In this document: one piece after another, positions 32,354-42,631 of the stretch
Position numbering within the stretch: position 1 is the stretch's first letter
Layout: every line of letters starts with the position of its first letter
Source of the DNA: Anniella stebbinsi
Lineage: Eukaryota > Chordata > Lepidosauria > Squamata > Anniellidae
DNA length: 64,000 nt
Assembly (NCBI GenBank): GCA_029215795.1
Contig: JARDYH010000001.1
Coordinates: 297,296,654 to 297,360,653, forward strand
Reading direction: 5' to 3'
Notes under the pieces: model-generated
Seen by the model: the letters and a program-made list of their open reading frames with translations, nothing else
What the model was told of the DNA's origin: nothing
Database searches by the model: none
Program-made: the position numbers and the translations under genes

Positions 32354-35300
32354 GAGAAGCTCCCCAAGGTCCCTGAAGGCACGGAGGCGATCCAGAGGGC
32401 ATTCTGCTTGCTGGACCGCCCCCTCCCAAGAGGATGATGCCCAATCAGGGGGTGCCGTTGGCTGGGGGATGTCTCCGTCACAGCTCCGAAGCAAGATGGC
32501 AGATGCCGTTGTTGCCTCGCTCTAAGAGAAAAAAGTCGGGATAAGTTCCCAGCTTTTTAAAATTAGGGCTGCCTCTTCACGGAGCCTCTTCCAGAGTGCA
32601 GCGGTGGCAGCAGGCAACATGCCGGCGCATTGATACTCCTGCTGCCAGTCTTCATGGCAGAAATGCCACGGTGGCCTTTCCTGTCACCACTGTGGTGCCC
32701 GCCCAGCATCAGCTGGAGGGGCTGCTGGAGCGGCAGCCCACCTACTCACAGGTAAGTGATTTTTTTAAAATAATAATAATAATAATAATTGGGGGGGAAG
32801 ACAGCAGAGGCGATGCAATGAGCTTATGGCTCGCTGCTCCATTCCCTTCCTTGGCCAGCTCACTCTGATCTTAAAAAAGTCGGGGTAAATGGCAGACTTT
32901 TTTAGATCGGAGCAAAGGGCCTTTGCCCCTAGATGGCTTTGCACTGGCAGCAGTGTCATGTAACACAACTGCTGCCAGTGTGAAGCCATATCGATGGAAA
33001 GTGTCTGTCTAGAGGTACCCTAGGGTTTCGGGGGGGGGGGTGCGTCTGGATGGCTTCGCAATGGCGGCTGCGTCATATAAACAAGCTGCCACCACTGCAG
33101 ATCCACCCTGGGGCAAACCCCTTGTCAAGACAAGCCCCAAGCAACCCCAAAATACTTTGCATTACTACAAGGAACAATATATTGTTGGGAAAATTCATGT
33201 CACCCCAGCTACTGCAAGGATACTGCTAAACTCAAAAGGATCAGGGAATTTTTGAAGAGGTGGCAGATAATGTCAATGAAAAGTGCCAGCACTGCATCTC
33301 TGTGAGCCCTGGCTCCACTACACCACTGCTCTAAGATCTTGGATTTTATGCATGGAAATTGTGTGAGCAACCAGGGTGTTAACATAGCAAAGGTGGGACT
33401 TTAGATCAAAGTTGGGAGTGGGCCCCCATATGCATTACCTGGGAGCAACCCCCATTGAATTCAGACAAGTATAGGATTGCACTGTATGGCACTTCTCTAC
33501 CCATGGACACAAGCCGAATGAGACTGATTTACTTTAGCAAAAAATACTTACGAAACCTAATTTGCAAGCAAACATCTTCTTCATAGCTACAGGTAATATT
33601 GTTCCTACACAGGAAGGGGCTTTGATCACAGTTGTAACATCGCAGTGTGTGGCCTGAGATATAAAGGGAGGTTTTGTTAAGCAATCTAACATTTATATGG
33701 TGTGTATATCCAACAATTTCACAAACATTACACCAGCAAGCCTTATAGCCCTGTCAAATAAGCCAATCCCATATTCTACATGGGAACAGGAGCTGCGCTA
33801 CGGCTTACAGAACAGTTGCTTTTGGAAAGCCACCTAATAGGTTTGTGGCTAAATTGAGATTTGAGCTGCGGACTCACAGCTCATCTTCATAGCCATTGTG
33901 CTCTCTCAAAATCCAATCATAACATTTAGGCAAAAGGCAAACTCAACACAGCATAGCACTGAAAATGATGACAATTGCTTTATTTTGCTTTGGCTGACTT
34001 TATCATCTCAAAACAAAAATCATAAACACACACACACACACACACACTTAAGAGAAATTTTAAAAGGCAGATTGTTTAACTGGCCAACAACACTTTTGCT
34101 AAAAGATCCACTGCATGAACAGATCAAAGGATTCAATTCTCTACTTCATCCTTCCCCAACTGCTCTCCTGATGTTTTGAACTACAACTCCCATCAGCCAT
34201 AACCCAGCTCAGGAAGACTGCTCTACTTTATCCTGATCACTCAACTGGCAACATGACAGAAGGCATGCTACCTATTAAACAAAACAGTGAAGTGAGCAGC
34301 TCTTTGTCCCAATATTGATAGTCCAATCCTAAATAATTAGTGGGCTTAAGCACTTCTTACTAAACAAAAACATCTGGCTAAATAAAATGTTTATATACAA
34401 TACTTTTATATAGTGGAACATTCCAATTTCCTCCAATGTGACCGCTGTCTCCACTAACTCCTGCGAGACCCTGGGGTATCTTCATGGAAACGCACTGAGA
34501 ATTGCTTTCAGCTTGTCTCTGCTTTTTCCTGAAATCGGCTTTGGTCTGTTAGCAGCACACTAAGTTGAAAGAAGCAAACTATACCCCTCCCAAACCAACG
34601 GGTTTCACAGGTCACACTGCACTCTAATCCATCTTACTTTAGGGTAGGGTGGGCGAAGTCCTGTCAGTTAAAATGAACATATGGGAGGCTTGGTCCCTGC
34701 CCCCTCTTCTAAGGGGTATCAGGCATCCAGAGAAAAGCTTGGAAGTTTTCCTACATCCCACCAACAAGTGTGCTTGCTAGTCTTTCTCCACAGAAACAAG
34801 ACTCCCATATCACTAAAGTATTAAATCCATAAAGCATTAAAGCAGTGAATCTTTAACATATCCCAGTGCTGGATGAGAGTCTCTGTAAAGCCCCCCCCCC
34901 CTTCTATGCATATTTACTCAGAGTTAAGATATAAATCTCACTCCCCTGCAGTGAATCTTTAATATATCCCAATGTATATGAAGCCATGGTATATCGCCTT
35001 ATCGCTAAAGCATTAAAGGGTTATTTAGATTGTAAGCCTGAGGGCAAGGGCTGTCTTATTATTAATCTTTGTAAGTGGCTCTGGGAGCATTTTTTGGCTG
35101 AAGAGTGGAGTAAAAATGCTGTAAATAAATAAATAAATAAATAAAATGTGTAAGCGCTTTAACCCTGTAATGCTTTAGTGATATACCATAGCTCTGTGTG
35201 CATTGGGATATGTTAAAGGTTCATTGCAGGGGAACGTGATTTATTTCTCATTTCCGAGTAAACACACACAGAAGCAAGGGGGGTTATGTTAAAGATTAAA

Positions 35301-36121
35301 AGCAGGCGACCTAAGGTGAATGAGAATTCCCACTATTCAAGTATTGTAAGGGATCGCTGCAGGACTCCTGGGGATTTTTTTAAAGGGAAAAGCTACTTTG
35401 ATTGGGGAAACAAGAGGAAATGGGGCATCCCACCCACATGACCATGCAACCTCCAAGTCACAGAGGCATGCCCAGGATTAAATGGGGGGGGGGGGGGAGA
35501 CATGGCATACTGTGGCAAAACCATGTGGGAGCTGCATTTTAGGAAAAATATGCAGTAAAAGGACTTTGAGAAACTGTGCCTTTGCTGTGGATTGTTTTTA
35601 AGCCTATGTAAACCGCCCAGAGAGCTTCGGCTATGGGGCGGTATACAAATGTAATAAATAAATAAATAAATAAATAATAAATAAATGTGTCACTAATGGC
35701 CTCAAACTGCTTCTCCTCCTCAGTAAATCACCTGTGAAGATTGGCCCCCTGTGCGAGGTTGATATGTACACAACTACATCAAACACAACCCAACATCCAC
35801 ATATGGCGTTGGGGCTAAATAAATTTGCAAACTGCAAAACCAGGATGCTTGTGCACACATGTGGCCTCTCTTGCCTATTTTCTCATTCTGTCTGGATAAC
35901 TATACCTTATATACCATCTGGGCAGGGACTGCCATTTCTGTACCACACATAAACACTAGAAATAGAACAACATTTTATAGCTTCCCATCCAAATGCTGCA
36001 CATTTCTGTACTGTGCTCTGTATTCACGGATCAGTGCAATTACACAAGGATACCTACCAGCATGGCAAAATACAGTTACAATGATGAAGACTGTAAGCAG
36101 AATGCAGCTCATTTTGTACAT
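30037..36121 (-). CDS. CD59: CD59, complement-regulatory GPI-anchored glycoprotein, copy A (3 coding exons, 119 aa)
   Basis: Coding exons are 36058-36121, 33552-33653 and 30037-30230, all with GT-AG borders and phase-1 introns. The 119-residue product has a signal peptide ending VTVFCHA, mature start HTLRCYNC, ten cysteines in CD59 order, GCWKSSQC, then LCCYRDFCN, and a hydrophobic C-terminus (WMIYL) for GPI addition. The Trp after the sixth cysteine, important for C8/C9 binding in human CD59, is present. An N-x-T site (NNIT) precedes the fourth cysteine. The neighbour to the right on the same strand is FBXO3, as in human 11p13, so this copy is the best positional orthologue. Exon 1 was not identified. 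Human CD59 is 128 aa, so this one is a little short. Confidence 0.87.
31340..31455 (+). repeat. LINE/SINE 3' tail
   Basis: tgtaagccgctctgagagct and gagtgggataaaaatacaat are followed by (CAAT)n and AAATA repeats. The same tail occurs at 35025-35144. Confidence 0.6.
32316..32351. repeat. (TTGA)n microsatellite
   Basis: About nine tandem ttga units. Confidence 0.9.
33552..33653 (-). CDS. CD59: CD59-A coding exon 3
   Basis: Acceptor atatctcag and donor TTTC|gtaagt. It encodes HTLRCYNCDQSPFLCRNNIT and two further cysteines. Length is 102 nt, two codons longer than in copy B. Confidence 0.87.
34948..35230. repeat. Inverted-repeat element split by a LINE/SINE tail
   Basis: The left arm (34948-35023) and right arm (35150-35230) are complementary: each carries the complement of aatatatcccaatg and of gcattaaagggtt. 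The segment between (35025-35144) is the LINE/SINE tail seen at 31340-31455. Confidence 0.65.
35583..35690 (+). repeat. L2/CR1-like LINE 3' tail with (TAAA)n
   Basis: aaaccgcccagagagcttcg and ggcggtatacaaatgtaata end in (TAAA)n. Confidence 0.65.
36058..36121 (-). CDS. CD59: CD59-A coding exon 2 (signal peptide)
   Basis: ATG at 36119-36121 (a second in-frame ATG at 36110-36112). Acceptor tgtttccag puts the exon start at 36135; the donor is GCTG|gtaggt. The 64-nt coding part equals that of copy B. Confidence 0.85.
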
Positions 36122-36382
36122 GTTCCCTCCTGAGTCTGGAAACACAAACATACATGAGAACAATTGTAGCTTAAACCTCTCATTGCCAGTAACCAAGCCT
36201 TAGGAGAGCCATTTTATTTGAACCTGCTCTTAACCTAGAAGACAGAAAAACAAATGATCAAGCAGTCAAGAGAACTCAACTATCTCCTTACATTCCACCC
36301 CCATTGTGCTGTTTTACATTTTCCAGCCAGGGAAGCACAGAAATGCACTATTGTGGTTGTGCTCTTTGCTCTTTCAGTCCAT

Positions 36383-37126
36383 GGTCCCCTCCACAAGGAT
36401 TCGCTTTTGCGCCTGGTTAAGTGATTATGCGCTTCATCGCTGAAGTGCATTTACGCCTAATACCTCTGCACGAGAGGCAGGCAGGGAGAGGGGAGGGGGG
36501 AGGGGGGAGGCGAGATCGAACCCCAGGGAGGGACGGAGCGGGGAGGGGGGCAGCTGATGCAGGACGGCTACATCGGGGGCCGGGGGCGGATCAGCCCGGA
36601 AAACTGCTGCTGGCTTCCAAAGAGTGACTGCAGGGGGGGGGGGGCGGTGTGCAGACCCCTGGAGGCAGGAGCCGATCTCGGCCGGGGAGCAGCGGAGGGG
36701 GCAGCGAGAGTCCTCCGCCGGCCTTTCTGCAAAGGCAAGAAACCGGAGGTAGGGGGGCGCTCAGGGGAGCCGGGAGGAGTTGTCACTGCTGGACGGGGAG
36801 CGTCTCCTTCCCGGCAGGGGCGGCAGCGGCGAGGGGGGGGGGTGGCAGGGCGACCCCTTCTTCGGCCACACGAAGCTCTCCTGCGCGCGCTGGCTGCAGC
36901 TGAGGCTGTGCCGGAACCGGCAGCCCTTAAAGGGCCAGGCGCGCCTCAGCCCTCAGCTCCATTGCCTGCCTGCATGCCTGGCTGCTTCACCCTCCCCCGC
37001 CGGAGGGAGGGAAGGAGGGGCTGGGCTGGCCGTCCGTCCGTGCAGGAGGGTCTCCCCCTGCTGTCTGCCGAGGGACGTGGGCAGGCAAGGAAGGCAAAAG
37101 ACGGAGCCAGGAGCCGAGCGGGGGAG

Positions 37127-37165
<39 letters not shown>

Positions 37166-37325
37166 CATCCCGCCGCAAAATAAAACTCGCTATTTAACGC
37201 GCATTCGATAATGCGCACAATCGGAGGGATAGCGCGCTTCTAGGCCAATTTGCGCTCCCTCCTTGTAGAGGTAAATTTTTTTAAGCGCCTTGAAAGAGCT
37301 TTAAACCTCTCTTGTAGAGGCAGCC
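36383..37325 (+). mobile_element. Harbinger-like MITE, cargo-bearing CG-rich copy (943 bp)
   Basis: Outer sequences (36383-36480 and 37171-37325) match the 355-bp family, and a CAT duplication flanks it (36380-36382, 37326-37328). About 690 bp of G+C-rich DNA sits between, including a (CAG)n tract (37128-37165) and a donor-like GAG|GTAGGG at 36748/36749. ORFs here arise from base composition. Confidence 0.75.
37128..37165. repeat. (CAG)n trinucleotide repeat
   Basis: About 12 uninterrupted CAG units inside the cargo of the MITE. Confidence 0.92.
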
Positions 37326-37328
37326 CAT

Positions 37329-37964
37329 GTCTTCAGCCTTTACACCTCTGCTGTTTCTCCCACCCTCACCATACCTTTCCTATTCATTGTTTCCTTATTG
37401 ACACTGGGGAACGACTGGGAGGCATGAAATGGGGAGGGGGCACTAACCCCTCTGCATGCAAGGGAACTTTGTCTACTTGACTCCTGGTCTAAGGTCAGTT
37501 GCTTTTCTGTCTTCTCATCTCATCCTTCTGTATGAAAGTGTCCCACTCCAATCTGCTTCACATTCATCATGCTGTGGAGGAATATTTGCCAGGACAGCTA
37601 AGCTCTACAAGTTGTGGTTGAGCTTGGCAGCCAACTATGACTTTCTAAATCTACTAGGATGCTTGTACAGTCCATTATACGGAAACAATATTGCAATCAA
37701 AACACATCTCCATTTCAGACCAAATGAAGTTTTGTATTGATAATAGGCTTTATCTATCAAATAAAAATATTAAGGATGTGATCCTACACACAACTATTTG
37801 TATGTAAGCCCCACTGAACTCAACATTAATTGACTTCTGAGTAAAGACTTGTAGGATGACACGGCAAATGGTTGTGTTTTTGTTTTGTTTTTAATTTGTG
37901 GCTGCGGGCAAACACGGAAGTATGACCACACTCAAGGGAAACCTGTGTTTTGCACCAATACAAT

Positions 37965-38007
<43 letters not shown>

Positions 38008-38498
38008 CAAACTAAGGGGGTAATGTGATGTTCTACTGTTTAGGGATGTGAATGTGTTGCAGAAGTTATTATTTGGAGTTGCAAGTCTGGGTGAGTATAG
38101 AATGAGAGGTGAGTGCTGATTGGTTAGTTGTTTGGAGTGCCTGGATTGGTGGTGTGTGTGAGAGTGGGAGGGGCTGGGGAGCGAAATATATATATATATA
38201 TATATATATGTCAGACAGAGGGAGAGCTGACAAGGTTGTTTTGGTTTGAATTGAAGACAGGGGTTGATTGTGGGTTGAGCAGAGAGAGAGAGAGAGAGAG
38301 AGTATTTAGTGAGGTGTTTGATTGATTGATATTGTGAGAGGAAACAGTTTAGCTTTAGGAACATTTTGAAACATATAAGCATTATACTTGAAACCACTAC
38401 GCAAATGAACTAAAGAAACCAATAAGCTTACTGTGCACACAATATACTTTATGTTAATAAAACTTGTTAATTTCATCCAACTGGCGTGGTCATTTAAG
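37329..38498. other. Flank with three microsatellites
   Basis: (TA)n at 37970-38004, (TA)n at 38187-38208 and (GA)n at 38281-38302, within 340 bp. The 168-codon ORF through them is an artefact. A dispersed fragment lies at 37775-37860. Confidence 0.6.
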
Positions 38499-38853
38499 GG
38501 CCCCCTCTACAAGGATTCGCTTTTGCGCCTGGTTAGGCAATTATGTGCATAATCGCTGAAGCTCATTTACACCTAATACCTCTGCACGAGAGGCGGCGAG
38601 AGGTGGCAAAGCGCATTAACGGATGACCAAAATGTGCTTTACAAGTAGTTAATGCGCATAAGCGCTTGTTCACACAGTCAAAATGCGCTTTAACGGCCGG
38701 AGCAAAATAAAACTCACGATTTAACGCGCATTCGATAATGCGCATAATCGGAGAGATAACGCGCCTCTACGCCCGATTTGCGCTCCGTTCTTGTAGAGGT
38801 AAAAAATTTTAAGCACCTTGAAAGAGCTTTAAACCTCTCTTGTAGAGGCAGCC
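38499..38853 (+). mobile_element. 355-bp Harbinger-like MITE, copy 2
   Basis: Ends GGCCCCCTCTACAAG and, in complement, GGCTGCCTCTACAAG; AAG duplication (38496-38498, 38854-38856). Same length and near-identical interior as 19223-19577, in the opposite orientation. Confidence 0.82.
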
Positions 38854-38856
38854 AAG

Positions 38857-39187
38857 GTGTACCTGAAGAAGATACTGGTGGCAGCGGGAACATAGATGTT
38901 TGTCTGAGGCCAGGTTGTTGGGCTGTAGAGATGTAGAGCCTAATAGTAAAGGCTGGACTGGGGAAGCAGCAGCAAGGGGCTAGGATAAGGTATCACAGGC
39001 AACCCGCCCCTGAAAAACCAAACCAACATCCCGACAAGGACTGAGCATGCTCATTAGCCTGCAAAGTTGAAAAGAAAAATGAGGAGGGGAAGGGGGAGGG
39101 AAATGGCCTGCTAGAGAAGGGTATGGCTGACTGGCACACTAAGAGTTTTTCTACAGGAGGCTGTTAACAGCTACATCTACTTTCAAT
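38857..39187. other. No recognised feature
   Basis: Unremarkable DNA between two transposons. Confidence 0.4.
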
Positions 39188-40109
39188 TAGGGGTGTGCAG
39201 AGCAGGTCTTCTCCGCCCCGAAATTTGGGGCGGAGCTCTGCTCAGCTGTTTCTCTGCTCCAGTTTTCGGAGCAGCTCCATCTCTCTGCCTTGTCAGATTA
39301 TCCTTTGGAAAACAGCTCCGTTTTTGGGTAACCGCTCCATTATTGCCTATGGAATTAACCAAAATGCTTACATCTCCATCATGTTTAAAGGTAATGAGAT
39401 GAAACTTGGGATGATAAGTAGGGCTTTAGACATGACAAGTCTGAAGCAGCTCCCCTCATTCCTTGATTTTTTATAGAACTAGAGATCTGCTGCAGATGTA
39501 AAGGGAGAGCACCCCTCTCCGTTTCACCCCATTAGAGCAAATAGTCAGGGAATGCAGCAGAGCTCTATTTTTATAAACTGAAGATGCACAGCTTTGCATC
39601 AGCAAAGAAAGGGATGAAAGCTCCTTTAAAAAAAATCCTAAAAAATCAAGGGACGAAGTGATCTGCTTTAAACTTGGCATTTCTATAGCCCTACTTAAGA
39701 GCTATCATCATGTCAAGTTTCATCTCTTTATCTTTAAAAATGACAGAAATTTAGGCATTTTTGTTTTCCATAGGCTATAATGGAACAGCTGACTGTCAAA
39801 CTATTTTTAAAATCCTAAAAAATCAAAGGATGAAGGGCTCTGCTTCAAGCTTGGTATGTTTAAAGCCCTACTTAAGAGCTATCATCGTGCCACATTTCAT
39901 CTCATTGTCTTTAAAAGTGATGGAGATGTAAGCATTTTGGTTAATTGCCATAGGCTACAATAAGCGGTTATCCGAATACGGAATGGAGCTCCGAACAACT
40001 TTCACTCCGTACTGCCAGTATCCTGCAGTTTTAAAACTGGCCCCTAATTGCACCAAAAGTTCAGAGCTCCGTTGGACCCTCAGATTTTTGTGAGGAACTC
40101 ACACTCCTA
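39188..40109. mobile_element. hAT-like non-autonomous hairpin element
   Basis: Ends TAGGGGTGTGCAG and, in complement, TAGGAGTGTGAG are flanked by an imperfect 8-bp duplication (CTTTCAAT at 39180-39187, CTTTTGAT at 40110-40117). Internal units with tttcatctctttatctttaa recur, directly and inverted, so the element can fold back on itself. Confidence 0.7.
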
Positions 40110-42220
40110 CTTTTGATTTTGTCGCAGAAATGAGATCCTAGCTCTACACAAATGGTTTTTCTTTTCCTGCTTTCCCCTACATAACCTTTAGGTGACACTG
40201 TGCCATAGCAGAATAGAGCAAATACACAAGTAGTTCTTTTGTTTTCATTAATAATACCCCATTTTCCCTGATTGGAAAAAAAACAAGGTAAGTGCTCTCA
40301 AAAAAACAGAAGCGAAAACTGGAGGATTAAAAAATCAATTAAAGTACCTGTAAAAAACCGTGAATAAAGAATCACGAGTGCACAATAAATGCCTTGTGAA
40401 TAAAGGCTCTATGTAAGAACTCTCTACACGGCAACATTTTGTTGTGGGACCCACTTGAACTTTTCAAAGCCAGTAGTAACAGTTGCAATACTTTGAAGAC
40501 AATAGCCAGAAAAGTCAGAAAGATTTCCCCAGGTTGGACTAATTTTAAACGTCAGCCCCAGAACATCTTCTGTTTTATTCAAGGATGTTCAGTCAATTCA
40601 GACTCGCGTTGAAAAGAAGAAAAATATATAATAAGGACACTAAGGCTGCAATCCTATACATACTTCCCTAGGAGCAAATCCCATGTGAATTCAATGGGAT
40701 ATACAAAGCCCTGTAAACCAATTGCTTTTAAAATGGCTTTTGACGATTCTTCAACTCACTAGCGTAAAGCCCATGTCATCATGAATGCCAATAGTCCTGC
40801 TCCTTTCCCGCTTTTTGTGCCCCTCAGGCCACTCAACATGAGGCTCATGAATAATGCAACTGTGGCTTATGCACAGTGAATCCCCCTTTGAAATCTGCAT
40901 GCAACATGGCCCCGCCCCCTTGTGCACCCTGATTGTCCGCCTCCATCCCCTTCCCCCTCCCCACTGGTGGTGACAGCCCAATTGTGCGGCTGCGCCTGGG
41001 GCCCACCTTCGCACCAAGCTGATGGACTAAACAGGGCTGACTGTCAGAGGAGCTGACCTGCCTGTTTGGTGCAAAGGATATTAATTGCTATTAAAGCTCA
41101 AACTTTGAAGTTTTCCGAACTTCCAAAATTTTCTGCATGTCTACACTGATCAGTTTAAAACAAAAGTGAGCAAAATCAGTCTGGGAAATAATAAACCTTG
41201 CTCTACCAAATTCTTATATAGACACTAGTGCTCCACAGCCTCTGCAGTGTGAAAAATTAGGGGCAGTATCAAACCTTATCATTCCACTAGTGCAAATGAT
41301 GTTGTGCTAGCAGAAACTAGATTCCAAACTATGCACAAAATGAGAATATACTAGCGGTTGCCCAAGTGTAATGTGCAAGAGCTTGCCCAAGTGAAAGATT
41401 TGGCGGATCTCTGCTAGCACTATTTGAGTTTACAGACTGATACTGTTGAATAGGGTTCTCTCTGTGAAATTGTATAACTGAGATTTTCTTTAATCATGAT
41501 CTATTTTCTAGGTTTGTGTTAGTTAGACTCATAGGTTTAATCTTTGCCTTTTCAGATACATATGTTGACAGCTTGATAAAGTTGAGATGACAGTTTTCGA
41601 TTATGCTCTCTAGCAGTTTGTGGTGTTATTGTACTGAGCAGTATATACATACTAGTGAAGTGTCTGTCACTCTGACATAATATACAAGGGAACATTAAAC
41701 AAACAAAAACATCTCCCCTGCAATCTCCAGTAGTTTAGTCCATTAAAACATAGGTCTTTACCACCTCAATACCCCCTCATTCTGCTGATAGTGTGTACCT
41801 GCAGCCTAACAGATCTAAAATTAAAGGATTTAGGGTGCAATCCTAAAGCTGGCTAAAGATCAGCTGAGGGCCTGTTGGATATGGGATAAGTGCAGTTCTG
41901 CTGTTGGAGGTCCTCTGGCATTTACTCTGCCAAAGAACCCCTAGCATACATGCAGAAAGCTCCATGGGTATATATGTATCACCGGTATTCTGTAAGCAGT
42001 ATGCGGGGAACCAGGGCATGCCAGAGACGGCCAAGGTTCATAAGACCATCTGTTCCCCCAAAATGCCCCCCAAAGGAAGCTCTCAACTCTGTCAGCCCTG
42101 GTGCATGTATGTGTGAGGGGAAGATTTTTTAAACACAGAGTAATTCCATTACTTTATGCTTGAATAATGTTCAGTTTTTATATTTAATGTATCAAGCTTC
42201 CACACCAGGAAAGGAAGAGA
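40110..42220. other. Intergenic DNA, no gene recognised
   Basis: A dispersed fragment (gctgcaatcctatacatact, 40646-40705) is the only repeat I recognise. ORFs at 41843-42132 have no domain. Confidence 0.45.
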
Positions 42221-42221
42221 A

Positions 42222-42552
42222 GTTAACAGAGAGCTCCATCAGACGAGCATTTTTTGCACACTCGTTACTGGGCACTCATGGGTTTTCGCAGGTCCTTGTC
42301 ACGACATCTGCACCCCGCGCGCCTCCCACCCCTTCTAGCTTTCTTTACGCCACAAAAAACACCCCAGTAAGTCTGTTTTTAAAGACAGAAGTTGCTGCTA
42401 TCTCCTGCTGTGTGCAGGAGAAGCAGCGGGATCAAAGCCCACTCAGTGGGATATGTGCATGTTGTTTACTTCCTCTTTCAAAAGAGGAAGTAATGAGGGA
42501 CAAACGTGCAGATGCAGAAGCGATCGTAAGCAAACACGATTTTCCCCCATGA
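42222..42552. repeat. DNA-transposon-like MITE (GAGCTCCATCAGA family)
   Basis: It starts gagctccatcagacgagc and contains ttactgggcactcatg, ctcctgctgtgtgcaggaga and tacttcctctttc. The copy at 52056-52378 has these in inverse order. Confidence 0.6.
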
Positions 42553-42631
42553 CGCACAGAAAGAAAATGAAAACAAAATATACCTAATGGTACATAGGAT
42601 GCTGCCTTTGGCCCATCTAGCAGTACTGTTG

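Larger units (their letters stand above)
30231..33551 (-). other. CD59-A intron 3
   Basis: A 3.3-kb intron. It holds a plus-strand LINE/SINE tail (31340-31455), a CTC repeat (32103-32130), a (TTGA)n microsatellite (32316-32351) and a CG-rich unclassified repeat-like segment (31920-33060). Confidence 0.6.
33654..36057 (-). other. CD59-A intron 2
   Basis: A 2.4-kb intron with a (CA)n tract (34028-34048), an inverted-repeat element interrupted by a LINE tail (34948-35230), a G12 run (about 35487-35498) and an L2-type tail (35583-35690). Confidence 0.6.

Noticed and set aside
36557..37183. 208-codon ORF and overlapping ORFs in CG-rich DNA
   Set aside because: Low stop frequency due to base composition and the CAG repeat; several frames are open at once and none shows a domain.
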